DNA of 64,000 bases, from positions 72,201,393 to 72,265,392 of the forward strand of contig OV884059.1 of assembly GCA_930367215.1 (NCBI GenBank), read 5' to 3'. Source of the stretch: Pollenia angustigena. Its lineage: Eukaryota > Arthropoda > Insecta > Diptera > Polleniidae. Below the pieces are notes generated by a model. The model was not told where the DNA came from, did no database searches, and saw only the letters and a list, made by a program, of their open reading frames with translations. Positions 33,850 through 44,324 of the stretch are shown here, one piece after another; within the stretch, counting starts at the first letter, position 1; each line of letters opens with the position of its first letter. The position numbers and the translations under genes were made by a program.

Positions 33850-34140
33850 TTTGTTATAATGTGCTAAATTCCCATTTCATACTATTGACAAACTGAAGTT
33901 CATTGTTGTTGGGATAAGCTATTCCTTTGCGCATTTCACTGGTTGCTTAGGCCAGATCGTCAGGAAACTTCATCCAAAGATTTTAGAAAAACTAAAGATA
34001 TTATACAAATAAAACTGTTAAGTGAATAAGAATTATAAGCCCCAGTTTTACTTGTAACAATATAAAAGCTTAAACAAAAACAACAACAGCAATAAACAGT
34101 GAGTTTATCTTTTCTTACAATCCCGACCACAATTTATTGA
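33850..34140 (+). repeat. Dispersed repeat 'GGGATAAGCTATTCC', longest copy
   Basis: It contains ATGTGCTAAATTCCCATTTC, ATACTATTGACAAACTGAAG, GGGATAAGCTATTCCTTTGC, CACTGGTTGCTTAGGCCAGA, TCGTCAGGAAACTTC, a segment absent from the 7494-7672 copy, and CAGTGAGTTTATCTTTTCTT. Noncoding; class unknown. Confidence 0.75.
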
Positions 34141-34462
34141 TTTTTTGTCAACTCTAAATGTAGTTGTAAGTGGGTAAAGAAAAAACAAAAATAAAACAAA
34201 TTTCTTTATTTTATTTTACCAGTTCAGTTTAATTTACACGGCACACATAATTCATGTTAACATTCCAGTAAAGTTGGAGCAAAATGACATTGATATTGAA
34301 ATAAAAGTACGAATAATGTTGAATGAAAGTTATTTTAAGTTGAAACAACGTGAATTTTATGTAGAATCAATTTGATTTTAGAGTGAAATAAAAGTGAGAA
34401 GAAATTTTAGAGACATCATATGAATTTATTTAAAGATAATTCTTAGCACTTACCCTCGGCAC

Positions 34463-34492
34463 AAGAGAGGGAGGAAGAGAGAGAGAGAGAGA
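34463..34492. repeat. (GA)n microsatellite
   Basis: GAGAGGGAGGAAGAGAGAGA and onward, purine-only run. Confidence 0.9.
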
Positions 34493-34519
34493 ATATGATT
34501 ATTCATATTCCTGTAATAC

Positions 34520-34690
34520 ATGTTGTATTTTCCTTTGTTCACGGTAGAACTCACAATTGTAAGACACCAGCGGAATGGCCCGATATGGGTTTCGTAATCT
34601 TTCTACTTTGAAAGTTTGATTTAAATTCTACAAATAGAGTACGGAAATTGTTTGTTCCTTTTATAAATTATTTGAGTAGGTGAGTTGCAA
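34520..34690 (-). repeat. Second copy of the core of the 30971-31731 TIR element
   Basis: On the minus strand it reads CTCTATTTGTAGAATTTAAA, TTCAAAGTAGAAAGATTACG, CTGGTGTCTTACAATTGTGA and GTTCTACCGTGAACAAAGG. It is collinear with 31225-31350. The ends are not recognisable. Confidence 0.7.
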
Positions 34691-34699
34691 AACTCGTTC

Positions 34700-35185
34700 G
34701 TTACAAAATTGAAAATACGAGATGACAAATGATTCTCAGATCTGGTTCACTATGTTCTTTCTGTGTAGGTGCTGTTACAAGGGGCGAGTATGTAAATTTG
34801 TCGCATTGTACACTCAAATTGCTACACGTTTGTGATGGTGCCTCTCACCATGAGATTTTTCCGACATGGCAGGTGCATATATATTATTTCGTTTTAACTT
34901 CTACAAGGAGCATTGGGCTCTCCTTGCGGATAATATTTTATACAGTATAATTTTTATGGCGAGGAATGATGTGTTATGTGCTTATGGGAAGCACAGCTGA
35001 GTGCTATCGGACACGTCAGAGGTTGCGGAGAGTGATAAGTTTTGCAGTTGTGCAGAGTAGCGACCTTTGGCAGTCGCGGTCAGTCCTTCGAGCTCCTACT
35101 TAATCCCGAGTTTGCTTGTGATCTTTGTATCTTCGAGGCGAGGAATTGACGCCAACCAAAAATCCATTAACACAGCCAACCATGG
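34700..35185. other. Stretch with GC-richer island, no gene recognised
   Basis: 34780-35160 has a higher GC content than its surroundings (for example GCGACCTTTGGCAGTCGCGG, TTCGAGCTCCTACTTAATCC). No frame shows a known domain. It may be an old retroelement or repeat. Confidence 0.4.
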
Positions 35186-35195
35186 GCGGTATAAC

Positions 35196-35768
35196 GTGGG
35201 GTGCTTTAAAACCATGTGAGATAAAGCCATGAAGGCTTTATTACTCAATTGAATGGGAGATAAAGCCATAATGGCCTTATTGCCCAATCATTGAGAGGTA
35301 AGGTCATATTTTAAATTTTGAAAAATGAGAGATATAGCCATATTTTTTTTTTTCGCAAATGAGAGATAAAGCCATATTTTTTCAGAACATTGTTATGCAT
35401 GGTGTAAACATTCTGTAAAAGGGAAAATCCTTAGTTATCATTGAAAAACAGTTTTTTATTCTTGTGACGCACGCAGGAAATCTTTATTCAGCGAAGCCAC
35501 CTGCCGCGTCCTACTGGAGGAAAGAAAAAACCCCTAAGCACGGCTGCAGAAAAACTTTAGTATGCGAAGCCAGATTTCAATACTTAACTTTAGTGTCTCC
35601 GGAACTGAAATGAGAGATAAAGCCATTTTTTAATATTGCTAATGTGAGCTAAGGCCATTATGGCTTTATATCCCATTCAAATGAAAAAAAGGTTTATCTC
35701 CCTATTGAATGAGAGATAAAGCCATTATCTCACATGGTATTAAAGCACCCCCTCCGCCCCCCCATCCC
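35196..35768. mobile_element. Foldback element flanked by 10-bp direct repeats (Mutator-like?)
   Basis: Inverted ends: GGGGTGCTTTAAAACCATGT with GAGATAA (35198-35224) and TTATCTCACATGGTATTAAA with GCACCCC (35725-35751), 25 of 27 matching. The decamer GCGGTATAAC occurs at 35186-35195 and 35769-35778. The right copy is separated from the arm by a C-rich 17-base tail. AGATAAAGCCAT and its inverse recur about eight times inside. A 9-10 bp duplication fits Mutator-like or P-type elements. No transposase present. Confidence 0.75.
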
Positions 35769-35778
35769 GCGGTATAAC

Positions 35779-38660
35779 CCTATTAACCACATGGAATAAA
35801 TTAGGCTCAGGCCTAATCAGTCATTCGTCTTAAATGAAATCTTATAACCGACATGGCATGTGCTCATGTAAATCTTTTTCCACACACGCCGAAAACTGTA
35901 AAGAATTATAATTCGAGATTCCACATTTCATATTTTTCCTCTGGGTTAGTTTAAATATGAATCGTCTATAGGTTTGTCATATTTGCACTAAGTTTTTTAT
36001 AAACATAAAATACATTATTTCTTAAACCAGGTTTAAAACTCAATTATAAATTAAATTAATATCCTTTTCCTTAAAAAATTTTAGAAGCTTTTCATTCTAC
36101 TGAAATTAGCATTTTTAAATTAAATTCTGATTTTTTTTTTTGGAAATACATGACATAAATCTTTTCATGATTTCATTTAATTTAAAAGATATTTTTTATT
36201 TCTTAATTTCATTTGTTACGTTTTCCCTGCGGAATAAATAATAAGAATTTTATTTTCCTTGCAACAGCATAAATTATTTTTTTTTGTTCATGCTTAAACG
36301 TCTTCTGGGGTTTTATTTGCAAAACGTTTTTATCATTTTGTTAAACTTTGTGTTCTTTTCGTTTAATTTATTTTTACGAATGACAACATATTTTGTAAGT
36401 TGTATCCATGGGTGTCGATATTTTCAACCATATTGGTCATAAAGTAAAAGTTAAATAACTTTTTTGTTTTTGTTCTGAGACAATTGTTTCAAAGTGACAT
36501 GTTTCAGTTTGTGTCTTATCCATTTGACATTTAATGTGATTGTTTTTGTACATTTTCATCGTCACAGACGTACAAACATAAACATAGTTCATCCGTATGA
36601 AACGAACCATAAAAAATAAACAGAAAATCATAAACAACATTACAATTGTTAAACGTGACTTAAATGTTTAATCAAATTAAATACACAATTGATGATAGTC
36701 CAACGATGAAACGAACTTGTAACAGAGTAGGCAGAGAGTCGGTCAGAAAACGTTTTATTTTTATTAAATGATGCAAAAGTCAGATGAGTTGAATAGAAAC
36801 TTTTTAAGAGGCCTATTGAAGCTCTCATTAGATTGAAGTTCAAATTGACATTAATTCATTGACGGGTCAACTCTGCTTATATTTTTTTTATTTTATTATT
36901 TAATTTTACATTTTTATACAAAAAACTTTCTTTAAATTTTCAAAGTTTGCTCGATTTTTTTTTTGTTAATTTAATATCCTAAATGTATGCTTCTCCATTT
37001 AATAAAGTTTTTTTCGTAGTATATTTTTGGGGATATTATTTTTCTATCTCTGTTACTTGATAAGTCTAGTCTTCAATTGAATATTTGAATTTGATATTGT
37101 TTGCAGACAGTCTAAAAATAAACAATATGAAATATTGATGAAGCAAAAAATTTGCATACTTTTTGGCAGACCTTTGTGTAGTTCAAGTAAATAATGAAAC
37201 GAATATATATTAAATATTTTACGAGAATATTCTATAAGCTAAACATGTTTTCGACAATGTTGTTGTTATTTTAAAGAATATTTAAATAATTATATTAAAA
37301 TATTAATAAAATTTCTTTGTTATATTTAAAAATTTTAAAGAAAAATTCATTTTAGTTTTATTGCTTAGTTGCAGATACAAAATATTTAAACCATGTTTTA
37401 AAATTCATTCACAAATATGTGTGTTGATATAAAAATTTTAATTAAAAATATTTGCTTTAGCATACTTTAAGGCTTATGTGATTAAAACTAAAGCATTGCA
37501 TAATGGTATTAGTTTGTTAGTGTGAATGGCATTCTCTTGTTATATAATTATTATTAATAATAAATTAAATCTAAATTATGCCTGGGACACATGCTACAAT
37601 AATTTTGATATAAAAACGAAAACTTCTTTCGGATAAAGCATCACAGTTTAAATTGCTGCAAAAATATTAGAACTTTACTTCAGCTTTGTAGTCGAAAGTC
37701 TTAAACTTACTTTTAACAATTTTTGCAACACTTAAATTTAAACAAACCGGAACGTCTTTTTTTGTCTTTTAGCACAATTTTTATTGGAACATTTAGCACA
37801 TGTGAAACATAATATTTTTTTTTTGGCGAAAACAAAGTCTATAAAAAAAAGACATTTGAATTGTAGATGTCTTGCAAGTCTTAAGAAAGAGAACACAAAA
37901 CATGGAATAATACACAATAATAAATGTGATGTTATAAGAATTTGTTTAAAAAATTCTTTTGTTTTCTTCCTCTTGGGTTAGAAGAAAACATATATCGATT
38001 ATGAATGTTATTAAGCAAGTTAGGAAATAAAGTCAGCCGAGCCAAACTGTATAATACACTACAGTACTTTTCGCTTATAGTCACATCCTTTAGTTGCAAA
38101 CATAACAAGTACTATATCGCTAATGTGGCTATAAGGCTAATTCATATATATGTCACTATGACGCATGTAACCGAATTCGAATATAATCAAGTTATGTGAA
38201 TAAAGGAAATACAAAATTCATATAAATTACACCGACATAAGACTTATTGTTTTACAACAACGTTGCATACTGTATAAAAAATAGTTAAAATAATAACAAG
38301 ATATTTCATAGCTGATACCAACGGCAAAAACTAATTTTTTACGAGTAGAGAGTTGATGACAAAAATTAAATGATTTAATTCATTCTTCCTTTGGATGGAT
38401 TTTTGATTCGAAAACTAAACAGAACTTAGTAAATTTTGCTTATGTGACTATAATGCCACAAATTTGCTTTACTTTTTCCTTTGACTAATGTTGATAAATG
38501 GCATATATGGCAAATGTGCTTATATCGCTAAATGGACTTTAACGTTAATACTTTATATTAAATTAACTTATAGCGGCAAAATAAACAGATAAAATGGACT
38601 ATAGCGCTGATGTGACTAAGCGTAGTGACTATACACGAAAAGTACTGTACTGACAAATTT
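35779..38660. other. AT-rich stretch without a gene
   Basis: Short chance frames only. AT content is high throughout, and no terminus, RNA gene or coding motif was recognised. Confidence 0.6.
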
Positions 38661-38667
38661 AATTTTT

Positions 38668-38740
38668 GGGACCCATGGGCAATCCTGGACTCAGCAAAAC
38701 ATAACTTTATTATAAGGTTTTGATTCATTTATGAGCTATC
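38668..38740 (-). repeat. Fragment of the 23880-24332 dispersed repeat
   Basis: GGGACCCATGGGCAATCCTG and AAAACATAACTTTATTATAAG match in inverse the segment at about 24185-24242. Confidence 0.65.
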
Positions 38741-38783
38741 AGTGCCAAATATTGCGTAAATAATTACATCTATATTTTTCCCT

Positions 38784-38864
38784 AAGCTAGTGCCGCGAAG
38801 CTCTACGCTTGTCTGCAGTAGACCAGAGTTTCTGGCGGGAAACGAACCCACAACCGCCGCTAAA
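38784..38864 (-). repeat. tRNA-derived SINE, copy 3
   Basis: The minus strand reads GCGGTTGTGGGTTCGTTTCC, CGCCAGAAACTCTGGTC, TACTGCAGACAAGCGTAGAG and CTTCGCGGCACTAG. This is the same body as the other two copies, with one B-box change (GTTCGTTTCC). Truncated at its 5' side. Confidence 0.8.
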
Positions 38865-39278
38865 TTGAACATCAATACAAGTATTCATAAGGAAATTATA
38901 GCATTTAAAGCTGTTTTCAGAATTGGTATTTATATTAAAACAATGGTCAAACAAGAGCTGATTCCAATTAAGTTTGCCCAAATTTAATCTATATGCTGAT
39001 TAGGTAAAACGGTTGATGGGCACGTGATCTATTTCAAAACGAAGTTTGTATGGAAGATATGTGAAATTATGGACCGATCCTTGCCATTTGCAACAGGCTT
39101 TGTCCTTATCAAATTGTCTTCAACATTGCGACCTGTAGTTTGCGCACAAGGTTTACATGGACCGACCACTAGCGAGCCAGGTGTACTGACTAACATCGTT
39201 CGATCGATTAAGAAAATGATTCTGAGTAGTAGTGGGAAACTATCGGTAGTGGGCGATTATCGATATGTATATATTTTA

Positions 39279-40030
39279 CTAGCTGACCCGGCAAACGTTG
39301 TTTTGCTATTAAACTTATTTTTTCTGATGTTACAGTGTCTGCATGCCAAATTTTAAGAAAACCGGTTGATTTGTTAAGAAGATATAGGGAGGGGGAGCTT
39401 TTACCCCTCTTGTCCTATGTCACGCCCTATTTATTTCAGATGTTACAGTTCCTGCATGGCAAATTTTATGAAAACCGGTTTATTTGTTAAAAAGATATAG
39501 GGAGAGGAGCTTTTACCCCTCTTGTCTCTTGCCCTATTTCACGACCTTAATAATAAAACTATAGCCTTCCTTCCAGATATTATGCTATTTGCCTCCCAAA
39601 TTTCAATAAAATCGGTTGATTAGTTAAGAAGATATAGGGAGGGGGAGATTTACCCTTCTTACCCTATTCTCTATTTTCTTTAGATCTTACAGTGCCTGCT
39701 TGACAAATTTTAAGAATATCGTTTGATAAGTTAAGAAGATATAGAGGGGGGAAGTTTTTACCACGCTTGCCCTATTTCAAGTCCTTTTCTCTTTTTCCTT
39801 TTAGATCTTACTGTGCAAGCGTGTCAAATTTTAAGAATACCGCTTGATAAGTTAAGAAGATAAAGGGACTGGGAGCTTTTACCTCTTTTGTCCTATTTTA
39901 TGCCCTCTAGCGATTTGAAATATACCTTACGACCTATTCTCATACCTAAAAATACACATACAAATTTCATAAAATTTTGTCAAGCCGTTTCGGAGTAGTT
40001 CAATAAAAAAACACCGTGACGAAGTATTTT
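39279..40030 (-). mobile_element. Helitron-like element, minus strand, with internal minisatellite
   Basis: Read on the minus strand, the 3' end has a hairpin (GCAAAACAACGTTTGC, 39306-39291), an 8-base spacer and CTAG (39282-39279), followed by T. This matches the tail of the 29749-30909 element. Inside are five diverged units of 97-146 bases, each with AAGAAGATATAGGGAGGGGG and a (C/T)TTTACC(C/T)CT(C/T)TTG(T/C)CC block (39360-39870). The far end holds GTCAAGCCGTTTCGGAGTAG and fades out near 40030. No helicase. The 5' TC terminus is not recognisable. Confidence 0.65.
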
Positions 40031-41250
40031 TTGTTATTTGAGTTGTTGTTAACCGTTTTTTTAATGAATTGTCTTACGCTCATAATTAGATCTTTCATAG
40101 ATTTGTGAATAATGGGCACTTGTTTTCTTGTACAAACGATACAACATTGTTTTATACAATCGATATCGATAGTTTAAATCGATAGTGCCTCGATTATTTC
40201 TAATGCTTAAATATTTCTCCAATAATAATTTTTTTATTTACCGCTTTTCGTAGATTTTTGTGATAAATATACGAGTAGTTGCAACGCACGCTTCACCTTC
40301 CAACTAACAACAGCGACTAGTTTCATTTTCCATCCCTGAAGATTTATCTCACTTTAAACATTTCACACGAAGAAAATAACGTCCTTATTCACACAATGTT
40401 ATTAAACATTAACCAATTCTAAATTTCATTAGCCACCCTTTAAAATATCTCAAAATTTCGAATGCAATATTTTCTTTTCCATCCTAAATGTAGGCTTAAC
40501 TTTTTTTTAAAGAAAAAATATGTTCATCCTATAACTATGCAATATAAATATAACGTAATATTGCAGTATTAACTATTAAAGATATCAATTCTCTGCAATA
40601 ACATAGAATTTTGTATTAGATCTTAACACAACATTTTCCTTTAATGCAATTTAAGACAGAAATCTTCCATGGTTGTATATGAAGCCATAACAATGTGTTA
40701 CAGCATGAAGTGACAGAAAAATTATAGTATGAAAAAAAATATATATTATAGCATATACATACATGTGTCTAAATATATTTTCACATTTGCTCGTTCTATA
40801 AACATGTGAGTGTTTTTAAATGTGTTTCTGCATATATGCATTTATAATTCTTCCAACCGCCATAAGCATTTAAACATGTTACAAAAAGACATTAAATATG
40901 CCAACAATTGCTTGATTACGTGCAGTTTATGTAAAATTTATATAATGGAAGTGCAAAAAATAGTTAAGAAAATTTGTATATTGTTGCTGCATGTGAGTTA
41001 ACAGATGAGGTATTAGAAATGCTATTAGATTTTTTTCTTAAATTTTGTTTAATTTAAAAAGGGCTGATGTGATGTCAGTTAGTGTTTAAGGATTAAGCAG
41101 CGATAGGTTAGTTACATATTTTGTGGCTTAATCTATAGCTAAGCTGTGACGGAATTTACAGTAAGCGTTACAGTAATAAACAAGACTGCAACTAAAAATA
41201 AAATTTAAGCTGAAGGTATTGCTATAGCCGTGTAAAAATTGGCTCAATAA
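40031..41250. other. AT-rich stretch without a gene
   Basis: Near 40160-40195 there are several overlapping ATCGAT words, including TATCGATA. That would match the fly DRE promoter motif, but no gene is nearby. A similar CGATTATCGATATGTA lies at 39253. Otherwise nothing is recognised. Confidence 0.45.
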
Positions 41251-42091
41251 CATATCGTCAGCTCATTATTGGTTTGACCTACCGACTATTTAAAAAAAAA
41301 ACTGAAAACTGAATGCCCCCTTTCTGAATCCAAGACCGGTTTCCCAAAATTTTTATGGTTTCTGAGATGTAAAGCATTAATTTTGCTTCATATCAACGAT
41401 TTTAAAGTTTATAAAGTATTGTTTTGCTCTACACACCACTGTTTAGCGAAAGCAAAAAATTCCTCATACAAAAACGTACAAAATAAATTTAGCTCTTGCT
41501 TTGCCTTATTGCCGTAAGAAAATGGAGTTACAGCGAAATAAAACAAAATGACAAGAAAAAAAATTTCACTCTTGCTTCGCTTCATTGCCGTAAGAAAAAA
41601 AGAAGTTAACGCAAAAGCTAAATACAATGTCAACAACTCAACACACAGCAGTAAGTATATGTATCAGAGAACGGCTTTGTGCTATTGCAACAAAATCGCA
41701 TTAAATGAACAGCAACAAATACACTCACTTGCGGTCATACAATCAAACTTGCGCAAACGCAAATATTCGCTGCTGGTTTGCAGTCATTCAAATAATGCAC
41801 ATCGTGCTTTGTTATTTATACCATCGTTAGCTTCGTTTTTTTAATAAAGATGTTTGTGTGTTCGTCGCACCGATCTATTGTTTTGGTAAAGAAAAAAAAA
41901 ATACAAACAAAAAAGCCAGAAATCAAGCAATCATTACTCATGTACCCATTCAGCAGTAACTATGTAGTACAAGAAAAAAAATTGAAATGAAACTAAACGC
42001 ACATATGTAGGTACAAACAATTTCCATAGAAACAGAAGACTTTTTTTATCATCTTAAAAAGTACAGTAGTTCTTTATGTATGTACAATAGG

Positions 42092-42876
42092 TGCGTTTGA
42101 GTACTTTTACAGTAAAATGCAGTAAATGAGTACACTAAAAAATTTTCTCTCACAAAAAACTGTTGTCCAAAAAAGTACGCGAACGCAAAATTTGTAAAAA
42201 TTCGTAAAATAAAGGCAACAGCTGATGGCAAATAATGGAAGTGTTGAAAAATGTTTACACATTTGACTACTTTACTCGTTTTCTTATCGGTACTCGATTT
42301 AATAATTTTTATTACACGAACATTTTTGGAAAATACAAACAAACTATTTTATGTAATCTTTTATATTTGTTTGTCTTTTATTTTATTTGATTTTACTAAT
42401 TTGTAGCGGGTTTAATTATTTAAAAGAACATGAATAATTTTTTTGCTATTGATTACTTAAGTACTCAAATACTTCACACTTTTACAACTCTAAAAAATTA
42501 ACATAATAAAAAAAATTTCAAAAGTTTGTATTTAGCCAAATAAATGCTTCACAAACAAGTTTAATTAATTAATATTTATTCACTTTTTGTTTTGGTTTAA
42601 TTTTTATTTCAACTTTTCTTTTATTTAACAATTTTTTCACAATTTGTATGCTTTTTATTTGTTTACCTTTTGAAACATACTTTTGTTTTTTTGATTTACT
42701 AAATTTTACTGCAAAAATTTCTGCAGTAAAAAATTGTAAATATTCAGACAAGAACTGTCACTTTTCGCTCCCAATTTATGTTCTTATTTAGTGCATTTTG
42801 TGTACTCGAACGCAATTTCGTAAAATGCAGTAAAGTTTAGTAAAAAATAGTAAAAACTTTTGTGTTCTCGAACGCA
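42092..42876 (+). mobile_element. 785-bp TIR element, copy 1
   Basis: The left end TGCGTTTGAGTACTTTTACA with GTAAAATGCAGTAAATGAG and the right end CAGTAAAGTTTAGTAAAAAA...TGTGTTCTCGAACGCA are imperfect inverted repeats (TGCGTTYGAG). Copy 2 at 63069-63808 is inverted and aligns over the whole length, for example TCGTTTTCTTATCGGTACTC and GTTTGTATTTAGCC. Internal words CAGTAAA and TTTACTG recur near both ends. No meaningful ORF. Transposase source unknown. Confidence 0.85.
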
Positions 42877-43418
42877 ACAAATGTATTCTTAATATTGTTG
42901 TTTTTATTGTTGTGATTTATTGTTGTTATTGTTGTTAATGGTAACAAAGCGTCTCATCGAGTGGACAATGACTTCTTGAATGCAAAAGTATAAGAATGTG
43001 TTCCTTTTGAATTTACACAGTTGCGTTATATTGCGTGCGCAACAAAAATGCAAAGAAAGCACTTTCGATAAAAAACGAATACATGCAAAAATCAAATGTG
43101 TACGAAACGATGTAAAAATTACCAACGTTGAACTTTGTTTTGCAAGCAAAGAGTGAATGTATATTAGAGCGTATGAATAAATCAAGAAAAATAGTGATTT
43201 TGCAGTTCTCTGATACGTATACAGCACAAAAAGTAAATTTTTTAAAATAAATTTAGAAAAGTGGCGTATGCGGCACAAAACAATGATTTTCACTTTCAAT
43301 AAAATGCCATTAACTTCTAAGTTCGTTCGCGAAAGTTCACAAAAATATACAATTTTCTTAAAAACATACACCGGAAGCTGTGGTGAAAATACAAACAAAT
43401 CTATCTTGTATATTTTCA

Positions 43419-43459
43419 GAAAACTATATGTAAACCTTTTGGGTTTACATATAGTTTTC
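43419..43459. repeat. Perfect 18-bp hairpin
   Basis: GAAAACTATATGTAAACC (43419-43436), loop TTTTG, GGTTTACATATAGTTTTC (43442-43459). It lies three bases from the right TIR of the 41251-43487 element. It could be a subterminal structure of that element or a small duplication. Not a terminator in this eukaryotic context. Confidence 0.9.
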
Positions 43460-43509
43460 GCCAAACCAATAATGAGCTGGCGATATGCTGCAATTAAAGC
43501 TAAAGCTAA

Positions 43510-43830
43510 GCTTTGACTTAAAATACTGTAAACATTATAGTGAAAAAAACAAGTACATTTTTTTCCCTCTTCAAAGTATGCGCCAAAGTGGAAAACAAAT
43601 TTTCAGAAAACATTATGGGGCCCGTATTCACATGTCTTTTCACTGATTGATAGACAACATTCTGCCCTTGATTTACCTTACGCTCTTGACCAGGCATCTT
43701 CCTAGAGTAAATCAAACTTTTGAGGAGATAAACTGATTTAAAATCGCACAGCCAACATACCTTAGACGGAATGTAATGCGTAAGCAGTGTGCGGCCTCTA
43801 CATGGGAATAATTGCTTGTCCATGGTGATC
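43510..43830 (-). pseudogene. piggyBac-like transposase relic, C-terminal part
   Basis: The minus-strand frame reads ITMDKQLFPCRGRTLLTHY, IPSKV, then MPGQERKVNQGQNVVYQSV, RHVNTGPIMFSENLFST and LKREKNVLVFFTI. These parallel the piggyBac family core (TxDEQL..FRGR..F..YIPSKP, ...NTGR.V..DN.FTS..L...L). The catalytic-region Asp-Glu reads MDKQ here (K for E), and the later VTTDN-type aspartate reads MFSEN. The other half follows at 47135-47600 after the Jockey insertion. Nonfunctional. Confidence 0.88.
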
Positions 43831-44324
43831 ATATTGTAAATTGCCTCACGTATGTGTGGTTTGTGGCGACGCTCATAAAACCGCCGAATGTAATCGTTCT
43901 AAAGTTGACCCAAATGTCAAGAAATGCAGCAACTGTGGCGAAAATCACACGGCAAACTATAGGGGTTGTAAAGTCTTCTTGCATTTAAAAAAACCAGCTT
44001 TAGTTCAAAAATATACTCACTCCCAATATGGTCCATCACATGCGCCCAGCCAAGCCGCTGGCTCTATTGCTAGTACTACACAAACAAAACCAATCATATG
44101 CCCAAGTCCTAAAAGGAAACCCTAATGCGAAAAATCCCCCGAGTACTTCCAACGCAAAGCAACCTCCATACGCTAATGTTCCTAGGGAAGGTCTACAAAT
44201 GCCTACCTCAATTGAAAATTTAATTCAAACTATGAATAACTTCATGGCCACTATGCAGAGCATGTTTCAGGAAATGATGCGAAACCAGAACATGCTCCTG
44301 CAAGTTCTACTCAACAAAAAATGA
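43831..44324 (+). pseudogene. Jockey ORF1 (gag-like), 5' truncated and frameshifted
   Basis: The reading begins mid-gene (YCKLPHVCVVCGDAHKTAEC), giving two zinc-knuckle-like motifs: CVVCGDAHKTAEC and CSNCGENHTANYRGC. ORF1 proteins of this clade bind element RNA in a ribonucleoprotein. Around 44085 the frame must shift by one base (an extra A in ACAAACAAAACC) to continue as QSYAQVLKGNPNAKN and end LLQVLLNKK at a TGA (44322-44324). That TGA overlaps the ORF2 start ATG as ATGA. The N-terminal two thirds are missing, so no functional product is expected. Confidence 0.85.

Larger units (their letters stand above)
41251..43487. mobile_element. 2.2-kb TIR element with CATATCGTCAGCTCATTATTGG ends
   Basis: CATATCGTCAGCTCATTATT with GGTTTG (41251-41276) is matched in inverse by CAAACCAATAATGAGCTGGC with GATATG (43462-43487), with one mismatch. 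A shorter version of the same ends forms the hairpin at 21729-21806. The interior contains a repeated CTCTTGCTT(C/T)GC block (41492, 41569), a complete 785-bp element (42092-42876) and an 18-bp hairpin beside the right end. The 186-codon minus frame (42904-43464) has no recognised domain. Apparently non-autonomous. Confidence 0.75.

Noticed and set aside
40155..40195. Core promoter with DRE (TATCGATA) sites
   Set aside because: No gene start nearby and similar ATCGAT-rich words occur at 39253 within repeat-rich DNA.
42904..43464. 186-codon minus-strand ORF
   Set aside because: No recognisable domain, Phe/Ile/Lys-rich as expected by chance, and it lies inside a noncoding TIR element and crosses its right-end hairpin.
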